This document shows, one piece after another, positions 1 to 8,795 of a stretch of 64,000 nucleotides of DNA. How positions within the stretch are numbered: the first letter of the stretch is position 1; each line of letters starts with the position of its first letter. The notes beneath the pieces are model-generated. The model was not told where the DNA came from, ran no database searches, and was given only the letters and a program-made list of their open reading frames with translations. The stretch comes from an uncultured Ignisphaera sp. Lineage in GTDB: Archaea > Thermoproteota > Thermoprotei_A > Sulfolobales > Ignisphaeraceae. The stretch is taken from assembly GCA_938074605.1 (NCBI GenBank), contig CALJEI010000002.1:341001-405000 (forward strand), read 5' to 3'. Made by a program: the position numbers and the translations under genes.

Positions 1-2
1 CC

Positions 3-218
3 TTTGGCTTACTTACCTACAGCCGTTGTTTGTTACTTCATACTTCAATTGAATTGAGGTGGCTATTGATAGTATTTACATTGCTACACTTCTTTACGGG
101 ATTCAATATACTTATACTAAAAATTAGGAATAAAACCTTGCGTCAGTTTATGGAGAAAATACTAATTTTAGTAACATTAATCTTATTATTCCAATTCTTA
201 TTACTAGAATTACTGTAG
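3..218 (+). CDS. C-terminal part of a membrane protein (runs off the left edge)
   Basis: The reading frame is open to the first base of the window, so this is probably the tail of a longer gene and not a small ORF starting at the TTG at 30. About 71 residues are visible. Two strongly hydrophobic segments (roughly WLLIVFTLLHFFTGFNILIL and the C-terminal ILILVTLILLFQFLLLELL) are separated by a short basic loop (KIRNKTLRQFMEK), so at least two membrane helices are present. I do not recognise the family. The next gene is convergent. Confidence 0.45.
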   Translation, partial: FGLLTYSRCLLLHTSIELRWLLIVFTLLHFFTGFNILILKIRNKTLRQFMEKILILVTLILLFQFLLLELL

Positions 219-422
219 ATATAACAATTAATTCTATATATAGATGATATCTTAATTATATAAATTATGAGGTGCATAGATTTTGATAATCGTTTCATGG
301 TAATTGCTTATCTCAATAAGTTAATTGTCATTATTACTTAATAGGTGACTATTTCCACAATATAACAATGTATCCTTTAAAAATTTGGTATATATGTCTA
401 ATAGTAAAAGGTGAAATAGAAA

Positions 423-1715
423 TTAGGTAGACGTTTTTTCGTATCTTTCTAAAAGCTGCTTAGCGTAATCAAAGCTTATTTTTCCATCCTTAATCATCTG
501 TTCAGCTATGATATCCACTAATTCCTCCTTCGCTCCTGCAAGTATGGCTAGATTTCTTGCATGGAGCTTCATATGGCCGCTCTGTATGCCTGTAGTTACT
601 AGAGCTCGTAGGGCAGCAAAATTCTGCGCTAATCCTACTGCTACCATAATCTCTGCTAATTCCTTAGCTGTTTTTATACCCATGATTTTCAATGCTACTT
701 GTGCTATTGGATGTGTTTTAACAGCTCCTCCTACAACGCCAATTTGTAGCGGCATTTCTAAAAATCCTATCAAATAGCCATCTGAATCTAGTTCCCACAT
801 ACTAAGAGGTTTATAGACACCATTACGGGCTGCATACGCATGGGCTCCTGCTTCTATGGCCCGATGATCTTGAGCGGTTGCTAAAGCTATCGCTATTACA
901 CCATTTAATATTCCTTTATTATGTGTTACAGCTCTAAATGGATCTGCTTCAGCTATTGCACTTGCATCAACAATTTTTTCAGCAACATCCCTTCCACCAA
1001 TATTTTCAGGTGCAATCCTTACCCAGGCTCTTGCAATTCTATATATAGCATAGTTTGAGACTATGCGTAATCTAGCTTCACCGCCAGTCAGCTTTTCAAG
1101 GTAAGGTGCTATGGCCTCAGCCATAGTATTTACGGTATTAGCGCCCATAGCATCAACAACATCAACAATTAGATTGACAGCGATGGCAGGTCCACGTCTT
1201 GTCTCTATTACCTTTACCTCAATATCCTTCGCACCACCTCCTATACTTAAAAGCGTCCTGTTGGTTGAATTAGCAATATCAAGTAACTCATTCTTGTGTC
1301 TTAGAATCTCCATAGAGGCATAATATGGTGAGGATGCCTTCATCAAATATACTTGTCCTATCATTAACTGTTTAGCAGCTTCTGCCCTTATACCATCACC
1401 TTCTCTGAGCATTCTTGCTGCATTACTTGCTGCTGCAACAACGCTAGGCTCCTCTATAACCATAGGAATTAAATAGTCTCTACCATTAATTCTAAAATTA
1501 ACAGCTACTGCAAAGGGATACGACATAGCCCCTATAACGTTCTCAATCATGGTCTCAGCGATTTTCCTACTTAAATTACCAAAATTTAATAGCATGTTGA
1601 TTTCGTTGTCTGAAAGTTGTGCCCACTCCTTAACAATTTTTAGACGCTCCTCCAGCGACATACTATAAAATCCTGGAATTCTAGAACATCTATTTTCTAT
1701 ATTGCTTGTATTCAT
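423..1715 (-). CDS. hmgA: HMG-CoA reductase, class II type
   Basis: Catalyses reduction of HMG-CoA to mevalonate, the committing step of isoprenoid (archaeal lipid) synthesis. The 430-aa protein can be aligned by eye over its full length with the Pseudomonas mevalonii class II enzyme: ENVIGA near residue 58, EEPSVVAAAS with catalytic Glu89, DAMGANTVNTMAE at 188-200, THNKG with Lys267, Asp283, and GHMKLHARN with His381. There is no membrane anchor, so it should be cytosolic. A TATA-like element lies about 35 bases upstream on the minus strand. Most characterised archaea use class I reductase; class II forms are known from Archaeoglobales and Thermoplasmatales and are usually attributed to transfer from bacteria. 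Family assignment is very secure; direction in vivo and cofactor preference cannot be read here. Confidence 0.95.
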   Translation of the reverse strand: MNTSNIENRCSRIPGFYSMSLEERLKIVKEWAQLSDNEINMLLNFGNLSRKIAETMIENVIGAMSYPFAVAVNFRINGRDYLIPMVIEEPSVVAAASNAARMLREGDGIRAEAAKQLMIGQVYLMKASSPYYASMEILRHKNELLDIANSTNRTLLSIGGGAKDIEVKVIETRRGPAIAVNLIVDVVDAMGANTVNTMAEAIAPYLEKLTGGEARLRIVSNYAIYRIARAWVRIAPENIGGRDVAEKIVDASAIAEADPFRAVTHNKGILNGVIAIALATAQDHRAIEAGAHAYAARNGVYKPLSMWELDSDGYLIGFLEMPLQIGVVGGAVKTHPIAQVALKIMGIKTAKELAEIMVAVGLAQNFAALRALVTTGIQSGHMKLHARNLAILAGAKEELVDIIAEQMIKDGKISFDYAKQLLERYEKTST

Positions 1716-1745
1716 GGTATATCATTTTAGAAAGCATTCTCAGGG

Positions 1746-1754
1746 TTTTATAAG
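1746..1754 (-). promoter_or_regulatory. TATA box of the HMG-CoA reductase gene
   Basis: On the minus strand this reads CTTATAAAA, a good crenarchaeal TATA element, about 31-39 bases before the ATG at 1715. It predicts a very short leader. Confidence 0.5.
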
Positions 1755-1779
1755 AGTTGCTGAATAGCATATTTCTAAA

Positions 1780-2427
1780 TTAAATACTAATATTTTGTAA
1801 AACTATATTGACTAATCCGCTATAGAGAGAAGATTCAGCAACAACATCATTATCTGAATATGAAATTAGAATTACATCGCTATATGACGCCTCCATATAA
1901 TTAGCTATAGTGGTCAGTATTGGATAAACTCTCTCATTTAATTTATCATCTGGCGGTATAAATATGTGATATTTATCAACAAATATGATTAAAGCTGCCT
2001 TTGCTCCATAGGATATCAGAATATCTCTAACATTTGATATACCTATGGAGAGAATGTTGGCTTTATAATTACTTAATAAAGCTGCATAGGCATAATTAGC
2101 GAGCTTAAGCGTTTCTCTAACAAGATCTGAAATATTGTATATTCTTTTTATAATACTAGTTATGCTATCTACCAGTAATCTCCCTTTTTGTGTAAGTATA
2201 CAACCCCCGACAGGATCTATGCTGACCAAACCATATACTTTTAATCTCCTTACTAGTGTCTTAGTTGATGAAACCCCTAATGAAAGTTGCTTTGATAGTA
2301 TATGCCTACCTAATGGTTCATTTTCCTTTAAAATCATTAAAGCTTTTAATACATGATGAAGTTCAAACGATGGCTTTACTCCTCTATGTGGTGCTACAAT
2401 ACTTTTTAACAATTCACTAGCCTGCAC
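1780..2427 (-). CDS. Winged-helix protein, archaeal DUF4443-like
   Basis: A 215-aa protein beginning with GTG. Residues about 20-95 form a winged helix-turn-helix (LKENEPLGRHILSKQLSLGVSSTKTLVRRLKVYGL is interpretable as helices 1-3, followed by a wing and QKGRLLV). The C-terminal 120 residues are an alpha/beta domain with hydrophobic strands (KAALIIFVDKYHIFIP, DVILISYSD) and look like the conserved archaeal domain found in DUF4443 proteins. A role as transcription regulator is inferred from the DNA-binding half only; the ligand or target is unknown. It follows HMG-CoA reductase in the same orientation upstream, with a 64-base gap that holds the reductase promoter, so the two are separately transcribed. 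Confidence 0.6.
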   Translation of the reverse strand: MQASELLKSIVAPHRGVKPSFELHHVLKALMILKENEPLGRHILSKQLSLGVSSTKTLVRRLKVYGLVSIDPVGGCILTQKGRLLVDSITSIIKRIYNISDLVRETLKLANYAYAALLSNYKANILSIGISNVRDILISYGAKAALIIFVDKYHIFIPPDDKLNERVYPILTTIANYMEASYSDVILISYSDNDVVAESSLYSGLVNIVLQNISI

Positions 2428-2607
2428 TACGTATCTCCATATTTATTGCATTGCACTCCAGCTAAATAATTTTTTATCATCTTGTTAATTATTATGATAT
2501 TTCTGTATGGATGATATATGAAATTCTTGGAATATACTCTTCATTATGATATACGTCTATTTTGTTTATTTAGAATAAAAATTGTTGAACTGTATTTTTG
2601 GCAATAC

Positions 2608-2622
2608 AAAGCTTATAAATAA
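2608..2622 (+). promoter_or_regulatory. BRE/TATA promoter in front of a candidate small RNA
   Basis: The sequence AAAGCTTATAAATAA is a near-consensus archaeal BRE+TATA. The expected start, about 25 bases downstream of the TATA centre, falls at about 2641, the start of a GC-rich block and 140 bases before the Rio2 ATG. Confidence 0.55.
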
Positions 2623-2640
2623 CAGTAGATATATAGGATT

Positions 2641-2702
2641 TATGGATGAAGAATCCCGCGCTCTAGACGCCCAAGGATGAAGAGAATCGCGGCCGCCACG
2701 GA
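2641..2702 (+). ncRNA. Candidate small RNA with two GGATGAA boxes
   Basis: A 60-base GC-rich island in an AT-rich gap, starting at the predicted TSS of a strong promoter. GGATGAA occurs at 2644-2650 and 2675-2681, resembling C and C' boxes (GATGA core). Twelve bases after the first lies CTAG, a poor D' box; no CTGA D box follows the second. CCGCG (2656-2660) can pair with CGCGG (2688-2692). It may be a divergent C/D guide or another structured RNA. It could alternatively be a structured leader of rio2. Confidence 0.35.
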
Positions 2703-2783
2703 ATATATAATTCACAAGGTTAATCATACTACAAATAACATACTATTAACTTTCAACAGTATGACTACTACAATGGTGATTTC

Positions 2784-3680
2784 GTGATCAAGTTAGGAGA
2801 ACTATATAGAAGGTTAACTGAATCAGATATAACACTTCTAGAATACATGGTTGATAATATTAAAAAGTATGAATATTTACCAATTGAAAATTTTATGAAG
2901 AGATTTAGAAAAGTATGGAGTCAAAAGGAAATTATTGCGAGAATTAGAAAATTAAATGAATTGAGATTGATTGAGAGACACATAACTTTGGAGGCATACA
3001 AGTTAAATACTATAGGGCTTGATTGTATTGCCATTTATAGACTTGTGAGTAATAATGTTATTAAAGCTATAGGTGTCCCTATTGGAGTAGGTAAGGAGAG
3101 TATAATTTTTAACGGTATAGCATCTAATGGTGATATCATTGCAATAAAGTTTTATAGAATAGGTAGAAGAAGTTTTAGACATGTAAGTAAGGTAAGACAA
3201 TATATTATAAAAGAGGATAGATTGTGGTTAATTAGAAGCATTATTACAGGTGAACGTGAAAAAGAGGCCTTAACGATATTGAATAGACATAACATTATAG
3301 GTGTGCCAAGATTATATGGCCATGCCCTTCATGCTGTTGTCATAGAATTTATAGATGGAATCAACCTATATAGAATAAATAGAGTTGACGACCCATTGGA
3401 AATATTTAATCAGATTTTGAATATCATTAAAAGCGCATATAGATATGCTAAAATAATTCATGGCGATCTAAGTGAATATAATATAATGGTGCAATTCGAT
3501 GAAACCCTAAGATCATATATAATTGATTGGCCACAATATGTATCAGTTGACGAACCACGGGCATTGGATGTACTAAAAAAGGATGTTATGCAGTTAACTA
3601 AATTCTTTAATAGAAAGTTCAGACTTAACATAGACCCTAATAAAATTCTTGAGAATATCTTTGCATCAGATGCTAATTAG
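2784..3680 (+). CDS. rio2: Rio2 family serine/threonine protein kinase/ATPase
   Basis: Rio2 acts in final maturation of the small ribosomal subunit. The 298-aa protein shows the expected order: N-terminal winged helix (about 15-90), then an atypical kinase fold with nucleotide loop GVGKES (101-106), Lys122 in IAIKFYR, catalytic HGDLSEYN (226-233, Asp228) and metal-binding IDWPQ (Asp248). Length is normal for archaeal Rio2. ATG is chosen because the winged helix starts directly after it. A DUF460 protein follows 76 bases later with its own TATA (GTTATAAAAG about 3708). Confidence 0.92.
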   Translation: MIKLGELYRRLTESDITLLEYMVDNIKKYEYLPIENFMKRFRKVWSQKEIIARIRKLNELRLIERHITLEAYKLNTIGLDCIAIYRLVSNNVIKAIGVPIGVGKESIIFNGIASNGDIIAIKFYRIGRRSFRHVSKVRQYIIKEDRLWLIRSIITGEREKEALTILNRHNIIGVPRLYGHALHAVVIEFIDGINLYRINRVDDPLEIFNQILNIIKSAYRYAKIIHGDLSEYNIMVQFDETLRSYIIDWPQYVSVDEPRALDVLKKDVMQLTKFFNRKFRLNIDPNKILENIFASDAN

Positions 3681-3756
3681 TGTAGTGTCATGAACTGTTA
3701 TATAACCTAGTTATAAAAGTAATTGTAGTAGAGGATCTTATAGTTGGTTTAAAATC

Positions 3757-5763
3757 ATGAAAGTTATGGGAATAGACATAGTTAAAGGTAGTCCCCTCTC
3801 TCGAACGATACCGCCGTTCTATTCAGTTGTAATAATTGATGATAAGGGAAAAATATTATATGAATTCATAGAATCTCCTCTTAAAACTATAGTAAGACTT
3901 GTATGGGAGTATGAAGTTTCTAAAATTGGTATTGACAATATCTATGAATTGGCTTCGACAAAGCGAGATATAGCTAAAATATTATCTCTCCTACCCAATA
4001 ATGTAAATATATATCAAGTTACATTAGAAGAAAATAAATTTGTAGATATATATAAACAGGCAATGAAAATTGGAATAGAACTTAATTCAAAACCTAAACC
4101 ACTTCAAACAGCATACATATGTGCGCTACTTGCTCTAAATGATGTTGGGACACCTATAAAGGGTGTTGAAAAGAGAACTAAAATAGTAATTTCACGTAAT
4201 AGATCTATAGGCCCTGGCGGTAGTAGTGCCAATAGATTTGCTAGAGGAATCCGAACAGCAATTCTTTGTGCAGTTAGAGAAATAAGGAGATTACTAGATG
4301 AGGCTGCACTACCTTATGACATTGTCTTTAGACGGGGAAACGGTGGCCTTGACAGTGCTGTCTTCATAGTATATACTAGTAGTGATATTGTTAAGAAAAT
4401 CATTAAACCATTTAGCGGTAGGAATCTCAAAATTGTCATAAAATCAGAATATTCAACGATAAATTTTTTTGAAAAAGAATCCAATAGAAAACCCATTATT
4501 GTAGGTATTGATCCTGGTACTGAAACTGGTGTTGCTATACTTGATCTTTCACTTAAAAACGTATTCCTAATGTCATCTCGTGATTTAGATAAAGTTAATG
4601 TTATAAATAAAGTCTATGGTATGGGTACACCAGTTATTATAGCAACTGATAAAAATCCACCTCCAGATACCGTTAAGAAAATATCATCTCTAATCGGTAT
4701 TCCACTCTATATACCTCCACAATCACTCACAATTGAAGAAAAAGAACGCTTAATTGAATGGCTAAGAAAGAAAGGGATTGAAGTAAACTTACGGACATCA
4801 CATGAACGTGACGCACTTGCAGCCGCTATAAAATTCTATAAATCATTCGAAAGAAAATTTATTGAATTAGAAAGGAAAATAGATGAGCTAGGGCTGGAGG
4901 TCGATGTAGACGAGCTTAAACTACTTCTATTAAGGGGTAGAACAATTAATGATGTAATAGAATATGCAATTGAAGAACATTTAGAAAACGAAGTATATCA
5001 TCTAGAAAACACGCAAATACAATTAATTCCAGCACATTCTAGTAATGTTAGCCCATGCAATGAGAAAGTGAAAAGCTTAGAAGATAAAATTAAAGATTTA
5101 ATAAAAGAACGTGAAATCCTAAAAGCTCGTATAAATGAATTAGAAACTAAAATAAAAGAACTTGAATTTGAACTAAAATTCCATAAAAATGAAGATAATG
5201 TAGACAAAGAGATCATTAAAGATAGAATAGTGAATGAATTAAAAGAAAATATGAGGATTATGCAAAATAGAGTCTCCCTCCTTATATCAGAACTTGAACA
5301 GGAAAGAACTAAATCTAAAACATTCTACGAAATTCTAAGAGGATTTACGACAAATGAATATTTAGCTATCCCTAAAATAAAATCATTAACCGTAGGAGAA
5401 GTGCGTGACATAAATAAAACAACCACATCACCTAAGGCATTCTTAATTGAATCTTTTAATTTAGATACCGAAGCGTTAAATATAATTAAAGATTCAAATA
5501 TAGCCATAGTGATTAATTCTTGTAGTAATGAAATTAAGCAACTATTTCTTGAAATGGGTATACCATTAATATGTAATTTACCTATATATACTACATATGA
5601 AGACATAGTGATAGTTAATACAAAAGAATTTGAGAACCGTCTAAAAGACACCTTAAGAGAAATAGAATCTTATAAAAAGGATAAGGAAAGTAAGAACTAC
5701 ATTGATGTTACAAAGCTGTTGAATATTATAAACGAATACCGTAAAATTATGTTGAGTACTTAA
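3757..5763 (+). CDS. DUF460 (COG2433) protein with an RNase H/RuvC-like domain and coiled coil
   Basis: A 668-aa conserved archaeal protein of unknown function. Residues 1-130 begin with a GIDIVKG strand-turn (Asp7) and have IGID (Asp60), suggesting one RNase H-like half. Residues 247-365 look like a second one: VGIDPGTETGVA (Asp252), IIATDKNPPPD (Asp298), TSHERDALAAA (Asp352), the layout of RuvC/RNase H catalytic acids. A long charged coiled coil (about 440-530, EKVKSLEDKIKDLIKE and onward) follows, then a C-terminal alpha/beta region. A nuclease role is inferred from fold motifs only. Confidence 0.8.
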   Translation: MKVMGIDIVKGSPLSRTIPPFYSVVIIDDKGKILYEFIESPLKTIVRLVWEYEVSKIGIDNIYELASTKRDIAKILSLLPNNVNIYQVTLEENKFVDIYKQAMKIGIELNSKPKPLQTAYICALLALNDVGTPIKGVEKRTKIVISRNRSIGPGGSSANRFARGIRTAILCAVREIRRLLDEAALPYDIVFRRGNGGLDSAVFIVYTSSDIVKKIIKPFSGRNLKIVIKSEYSTINFFEKESNRKPIIVGIDPGTETGVAILDLSLKNVFLMSSRDLDKVNVINKVYGMGTPVIIATDKNPPPDTVKKISSLIGIPLYIPPQSLTIEEKERLIEWLRKKGIEVNLRTSHERDALAAAIKFYKSFERKFIELERKIDELGLEVDVDELKLLLLRGRTINDVIEYAIEEHLENEVYHLENTQIQLIPAHSSNVSPCNEKVKSLEDKIKDLIKEREILKARINELETKIKELEFELKFHKNEDNVDKEIIKDRIVNELKENMRIMQNRVSLLISELEQERTKSKTFYEILRGFTTNEYLAIPKIKSLTVGEVRDINKTTTSPKAFLIESFNLDTEALNIIKDSNIAIVINSCSNEIKQLFLEMGIPLICNLPIYTTYEDIVIVNTKEFENRLKDTLREIESYKKDKESKNYIDVTKLLNIINEYRKIMLST

Positions 5764-5933
5764 GAAAATCTAGAGTTAAATGTCATGCAATGCTTTATCC
5801 AAGTTAGAATTGTAGACGATTCTTTACCTTAGTTACACTGCTATTTAGTTACATTAGCCTATTAGGGCTAAATAAAACATGCTTTTATAACTAATAAAAA
5901 TACTTTTGATTAAGTGTATTACACATGTAGCTA

Positions 5934-7160
5934 TTAGAATAACATAATATTCCCATTTATAATCATCTCTGTTATTCTGCTTATATTATTAAACACTTCG
6001 TCTACAATATTATGTACTTCGCTAGCCATGTTTTGTGTAAGCTTATCTTCAGGCATAATCTTTACATCTACTATAAGTGGTTCATCCAGTGGTCTTCCTA
6101 TCTGGCCTAAGATAGATACATATATTTCTTTTATACCTTTTACTTCTTTATAACTTTTTTCAGCTATAAATCTAGCCATTACATTATATATTTTACCAAC
6201 ATGGCTAACAGGATTCTTACCGGCTGTTGCTTCTAGACTCATTAGGCGCATAGGTGTTATTAATCCATTTACTCTATTACCTCTGCCTGTAGCACCATCA
6301 TCTCCATGCTCAGCTGAGGTGCCTGTAACGGTAATATAGTATATTCCTTCAGAAGGTTTATCAGCAACATTGATATATACATCTACATCATAATTTGGGG
6401 CAATTTTTACTGCTTGATTAAGCACAGCCTCCTTAATTTCTTCTTTTACATTAAGATATTCATCGCGATCTCTTACATGTTTTGACACTATTGCAGAAGC
6501 TATGGTCAATTTTATTTTATTATTAGTTCTTAATCCCATTACCTTTATGTCTTCTCCTACTGCTGGTAGCTTTGCTTTAAACTCTTTTGAATTTAAAAAC
6601 CTTTCTATATTCAATACCATATCCTCTAAATTAGATAGTGGAGCAAATCCTACACCAAAGCTAGTATCGTTAGCTAAAGGAGTACTCTTTAAACCTAACT
6701 TAAACAGTGTAACTAGATCTATACTCCCTTGCCCTATCTTATAGTCAATAATTGTATGTTCATCTGGATTAAGATATCTAAAATGATCTTTAATCCATTC
6801 CCTTGCTGCCTTGAGAGTGATAGTTCCTATAGGTATGAAGTCTAGCCCTTCGGATGTTTGTACATAGGCCGTGGCCCTACCTGAAACAATGATATATATT
6901 GGATGTAGAACTTTGCCACCACCAAATACAGGTCTGGACTGTCCTCCTACCACCAGAACTTTATCTACATTATGATGAAGTATTACATTATAGTACTTTA
7001 AATAGTATCTACTAAGTTCTCTACTTACAGCCTCTGCAATACCATCTGCTATGTAGTCAGGATGCCCTACACCTTTTCTTTCAACTATTTCTACATTAAT
7101 ATTTTCAATACCTTGCCAACGATACTCACTTATCATTATGTTTCTCAATTTCTTCACCAT
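5934..7160 (-). CDS. mat: S-adenosylmethionine synthetase, archaeal type
   Basis: Makes SAM from methionine and ATP, the methyl donor for the many methyltransferases in this window. The 408-aa protein has the archaeal MAT motifs: [18 protein letters not shown] near residue 32, [17 protein letters not shown], and [19 protein letters not shown] near 285. It is unrelated in detail to bacterial MetK. ATG at 7160 is used; an in-frame ATG eight codons later (7136) is an alternative. Single gene, convergent with DUF460. Confidence 0.95.
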   Translation of the reverse strand: MVKKLRNIMISEYRWQGIENINVEIVERKGVGHPDYIADGIAEAVSRELSRYYLKYYNVILHHNVDKVLVVGGQSRPVFGGGKVLHPIYIIVSGRATAYVQTSEGLDFIPIGTITLKAAREWIKDHFRYLNPDEHTIIDYKIGQGSIDLVTLFKLGLKSTPLANDTSFGVGFAPLSNLEDMVLNIERFLNSKEFKAKLPAVGEDIKVMGLRTNNKIKLTIASAIVSKHVRDRDEYLNVKEEIKEAVLNQAVKIAPNYDVDVYINVADKPSEGIYYITVTGTSAEHGDDGATGRGNRVNGLITPMRLMSLEATAGKNPVSHVGKIYNVMARFIAEKSYKEVKGIKEIYVSILGQIGRPLDEPLIVDVKIMPEDKLTQNMASEVHNIVDEVFNNISRITEMIINGNIMLF

Positions 7161-7291
7161 TATTCAATAAATCTTTGTTATGGTAATCCTACAGTTTCTA
7201 AAGTTTCAAGATTCTGTCCTTAATAGTTTTCATGAAATCTACGCTAACAATGCATTATCAATTGTATTGCTGTGTTTTTATTATACTAAGA

Positions 7292-7480
7292 TCAGAGCCC
7301 TTTAGCTAATTTTTCTGCTCTAATGAAAATTCTTAAACATCTATCAAAATACTCACAAGTCTTACACTCTATACGTATCGATGAAAAGTCGAAATTTATT
7401 GGACAAGTTGTTGGTACTGTCGTTCTACTCTTTCTATTCTTATATGCTCTACCTCTATCATTAACTTTTCCACTATACAT
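7292..7480 (-). CDS. Small cysteine-containing protein downstream of Lsm
   Basis: 62 residues, starting 7 bases after the Lsm stop codon, so very likely co-translated with it. The N-terminus is basic (RGRAYKNRKSR); the second half has four cysteines (C26, C39, C42, C48; ECKTCEYFDRC), which could bind zinc. This position after Lsm is occupied by L37e in many archaea, but this is not an L37e sequence. Function unknown. Confidence 0.5.
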   Translation of the reverse strand: MYSGKVNDRGRAYKNRKSRTTVPTTCPINFDFSSIRIECKTCEYFDRCLRIFIRAEKLAKGL

Positions 7481-7487
7481 CTGACAC

Positions 7488-7775
7488 TCACATCACTGTT
7501 GTTTGTCGTAGCCTTGCTTCAGTATAGTCAACACATACATACAGTATTTGACTACCTCTTATGAATATTCTTCCATATTTTGCTATAGCCTCTCTACCAC
7601 CATCACCATACTCTGTAGCATCCTCTAGAACTACATTCATCGTAGGGTCTGTCATTACGAGTTTTCCAATAAATTCTGAACCCTCTTTAACTTTAACCAT
7701 TATTGTCTTATTTAACGAGCTTCTTAACATACGCATTGGTGTTGTATTTGGTTTCCGTAACTGTTGTGATGCCAT
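7488..7775 (-). CDS. Sm-like (LSm/SmAP) RNA-binding protein
   Basis: A 95-aa protein with Sm1 (SSLNKTIMVKVKEGSEFIGKLVMTDPTMNVVLEDA) and Sm2 (YGRIFIRGSQILYV) motifs, residues 18-82. Archaeal Sm proteins form heptameric rings that bind U-rich RNA. A minus-strand AAAGCTTAAG element about 25 bases before the ATG is the likely promoter. It probably heads a two-gene operon with the small Cys protein. Confidence 0.92.
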   Translation of the reverse strand: MASQQLRKPNTTPMRMLRSSLNKTIMVKVKEGSEFIGKLVMTDPTMNVVLEDATEYGDGGREAIAKYGRIFIRGSQILYVCVDYTEARLRQTTVM

Positions 7776-7863
7776 ACACTTTAAACCCTATCTTAAGCTT
7801 TGAAAAGAAGCACTAATAAGGTTTTTGGGCCGAGCTGTACCTATACACTGATCAAGTGATACT

Positions 7864-8493
7864 ATGATTATAGTGGTAATCGAACATTTAGAACCTTGTA
7901 TCAATAGATGGTTGTTAACAGAATATGAATTTGTATCAGAGATTTTTAAAAATAGGGTTATCTTCACTAATGTAACAAAAGAGCATGAGAGATTACTGCT
8001 TGAACCTCTAGGGGTTATACATAAAGTTTCCGTAGCTGAACTTCTTCAGAATGAGGATAATGTAATTGTTTTAGACCCTAGTGCTGAAGAGAAATTAAAT
8101 GTAAATGACTTAAAAATGAATAAATATGTAGTGATTGGCGGTATAATGGGCGATAACCCACCTAAGGGAAGAACAAAATTGCTAATTACTTCACGACTAA
8201 AAAACGCTTCTTCACGGAATATAGGTAAAAAACAATTCACTATAGCTGGGGCAGCATATATTTTGAGGCAGGTAGAATTGGGTAAAGATATTAATGATAT
8301 AAAGTATGTTTTCGGACTTAAAATCAAAAAGAGGTTGTCTAAGAGTATAGAAATTGAGGTAGAGTTGCCATATGCATTTCCGATAGATGAAAGAGGAAAT
8401 ATTGTTCTTCCGAGAAATTATGAAAATGTTGTTCTAGACTATGCACCAATATATGAAAGTAGACTTTTAACTAGTAAGTATGATATGTGTTAG
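7864..8493 (+). CDS. SPOUT methyltransferase, Sfm1/DUF431 family
   Basis: A 209-aa protein starting with VVIEHLEPCINRWLLTEYE, the signature of the DUF431/Sfm1 family. In yeast Sfm1 methylates an arginine of ribosomal protein Rps3 through a SPOUT fold. The knot region is likely VVIGGIMGDNPPKGRT followed by KQFTIAGAAYILRQV. Substrate in archaea is not known to me. Its 3' end overlaps the convergent small membrane protein gene by 27 bases. Confidence 0.75.
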   Translation: MIIVVIEHLEPCINRWLLTEYEFVSEIFKNRVIFTNVTKEHERLLLEPLGVIHKVSVAELLQNEDNVIVLDPSAEEKLNVNDLKMNKYVVIGGIMGDNPPKGRTKLLITSRLKNASSRNIGKKQFTIAGAAYILRQVELGKDINDIKYVFGLKIKKRLSKSIEIEVELPYAFPIDERGNIVLPRNYENVVLDYAPIYESRLLTSKYDMC

Positions 8494-8772
8494 TATTGCC
8501 AGTGAGAAATACACTGTTATACCACGTAGATAAAGATCAGTTTTAGTTTCAGCTCCAATAACTTTTGCCATTACAATGCTTGGTACATAGAGTATAAACA
8601 GAATTACCCATATTAAGTAGATAGATACATTGAAAAGTAGCTGTTGTAATAACATATTAAATAATGTATGTAGAGAAGTTATATGTATAACTATACTGCA
8701 TAAAATTCCATAAGCACCTCTAGCAAAAATAATCCTTAGGCGGATATTTAATGCGTCCCTCAAATGCGACAC
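8467..8772 (-). CDS. Small integral membrane protein, unknown
   Basis: About 102 residues with three predicted membrane helices (GAYGILCSIVIHI, FNVSIYLIWVILFILYVP, ITVYFSLAILTHIIL). The frame is open further upstream, but starting at GTG 8772 (or TTG 8763) avoids overlap with the divergent RqcH gene and gives a basic N-terminus (RDALNIRLR). I do not recognise the family. Confidence 0.5.
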   Translation of the reverse strand: MSHLRDALNIRLRIIFARGAYGILCSIVIHITSLHTLFNMLLQQLLFNVSIYLIWVILFILYVPSIVMAKVIGAETKTDLYLRGITVYFSLAILTHIILTS

Positions 8773-8795
8773 AGTACTATCGCCAGAAAAATTCG

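Noticed and set aside
5854..5871. Hairpin TTAGCC/GGCTAA between convergent genes
   Set aside because: Only six pairs without a T-run; archaeal termination does not need such hairpins.
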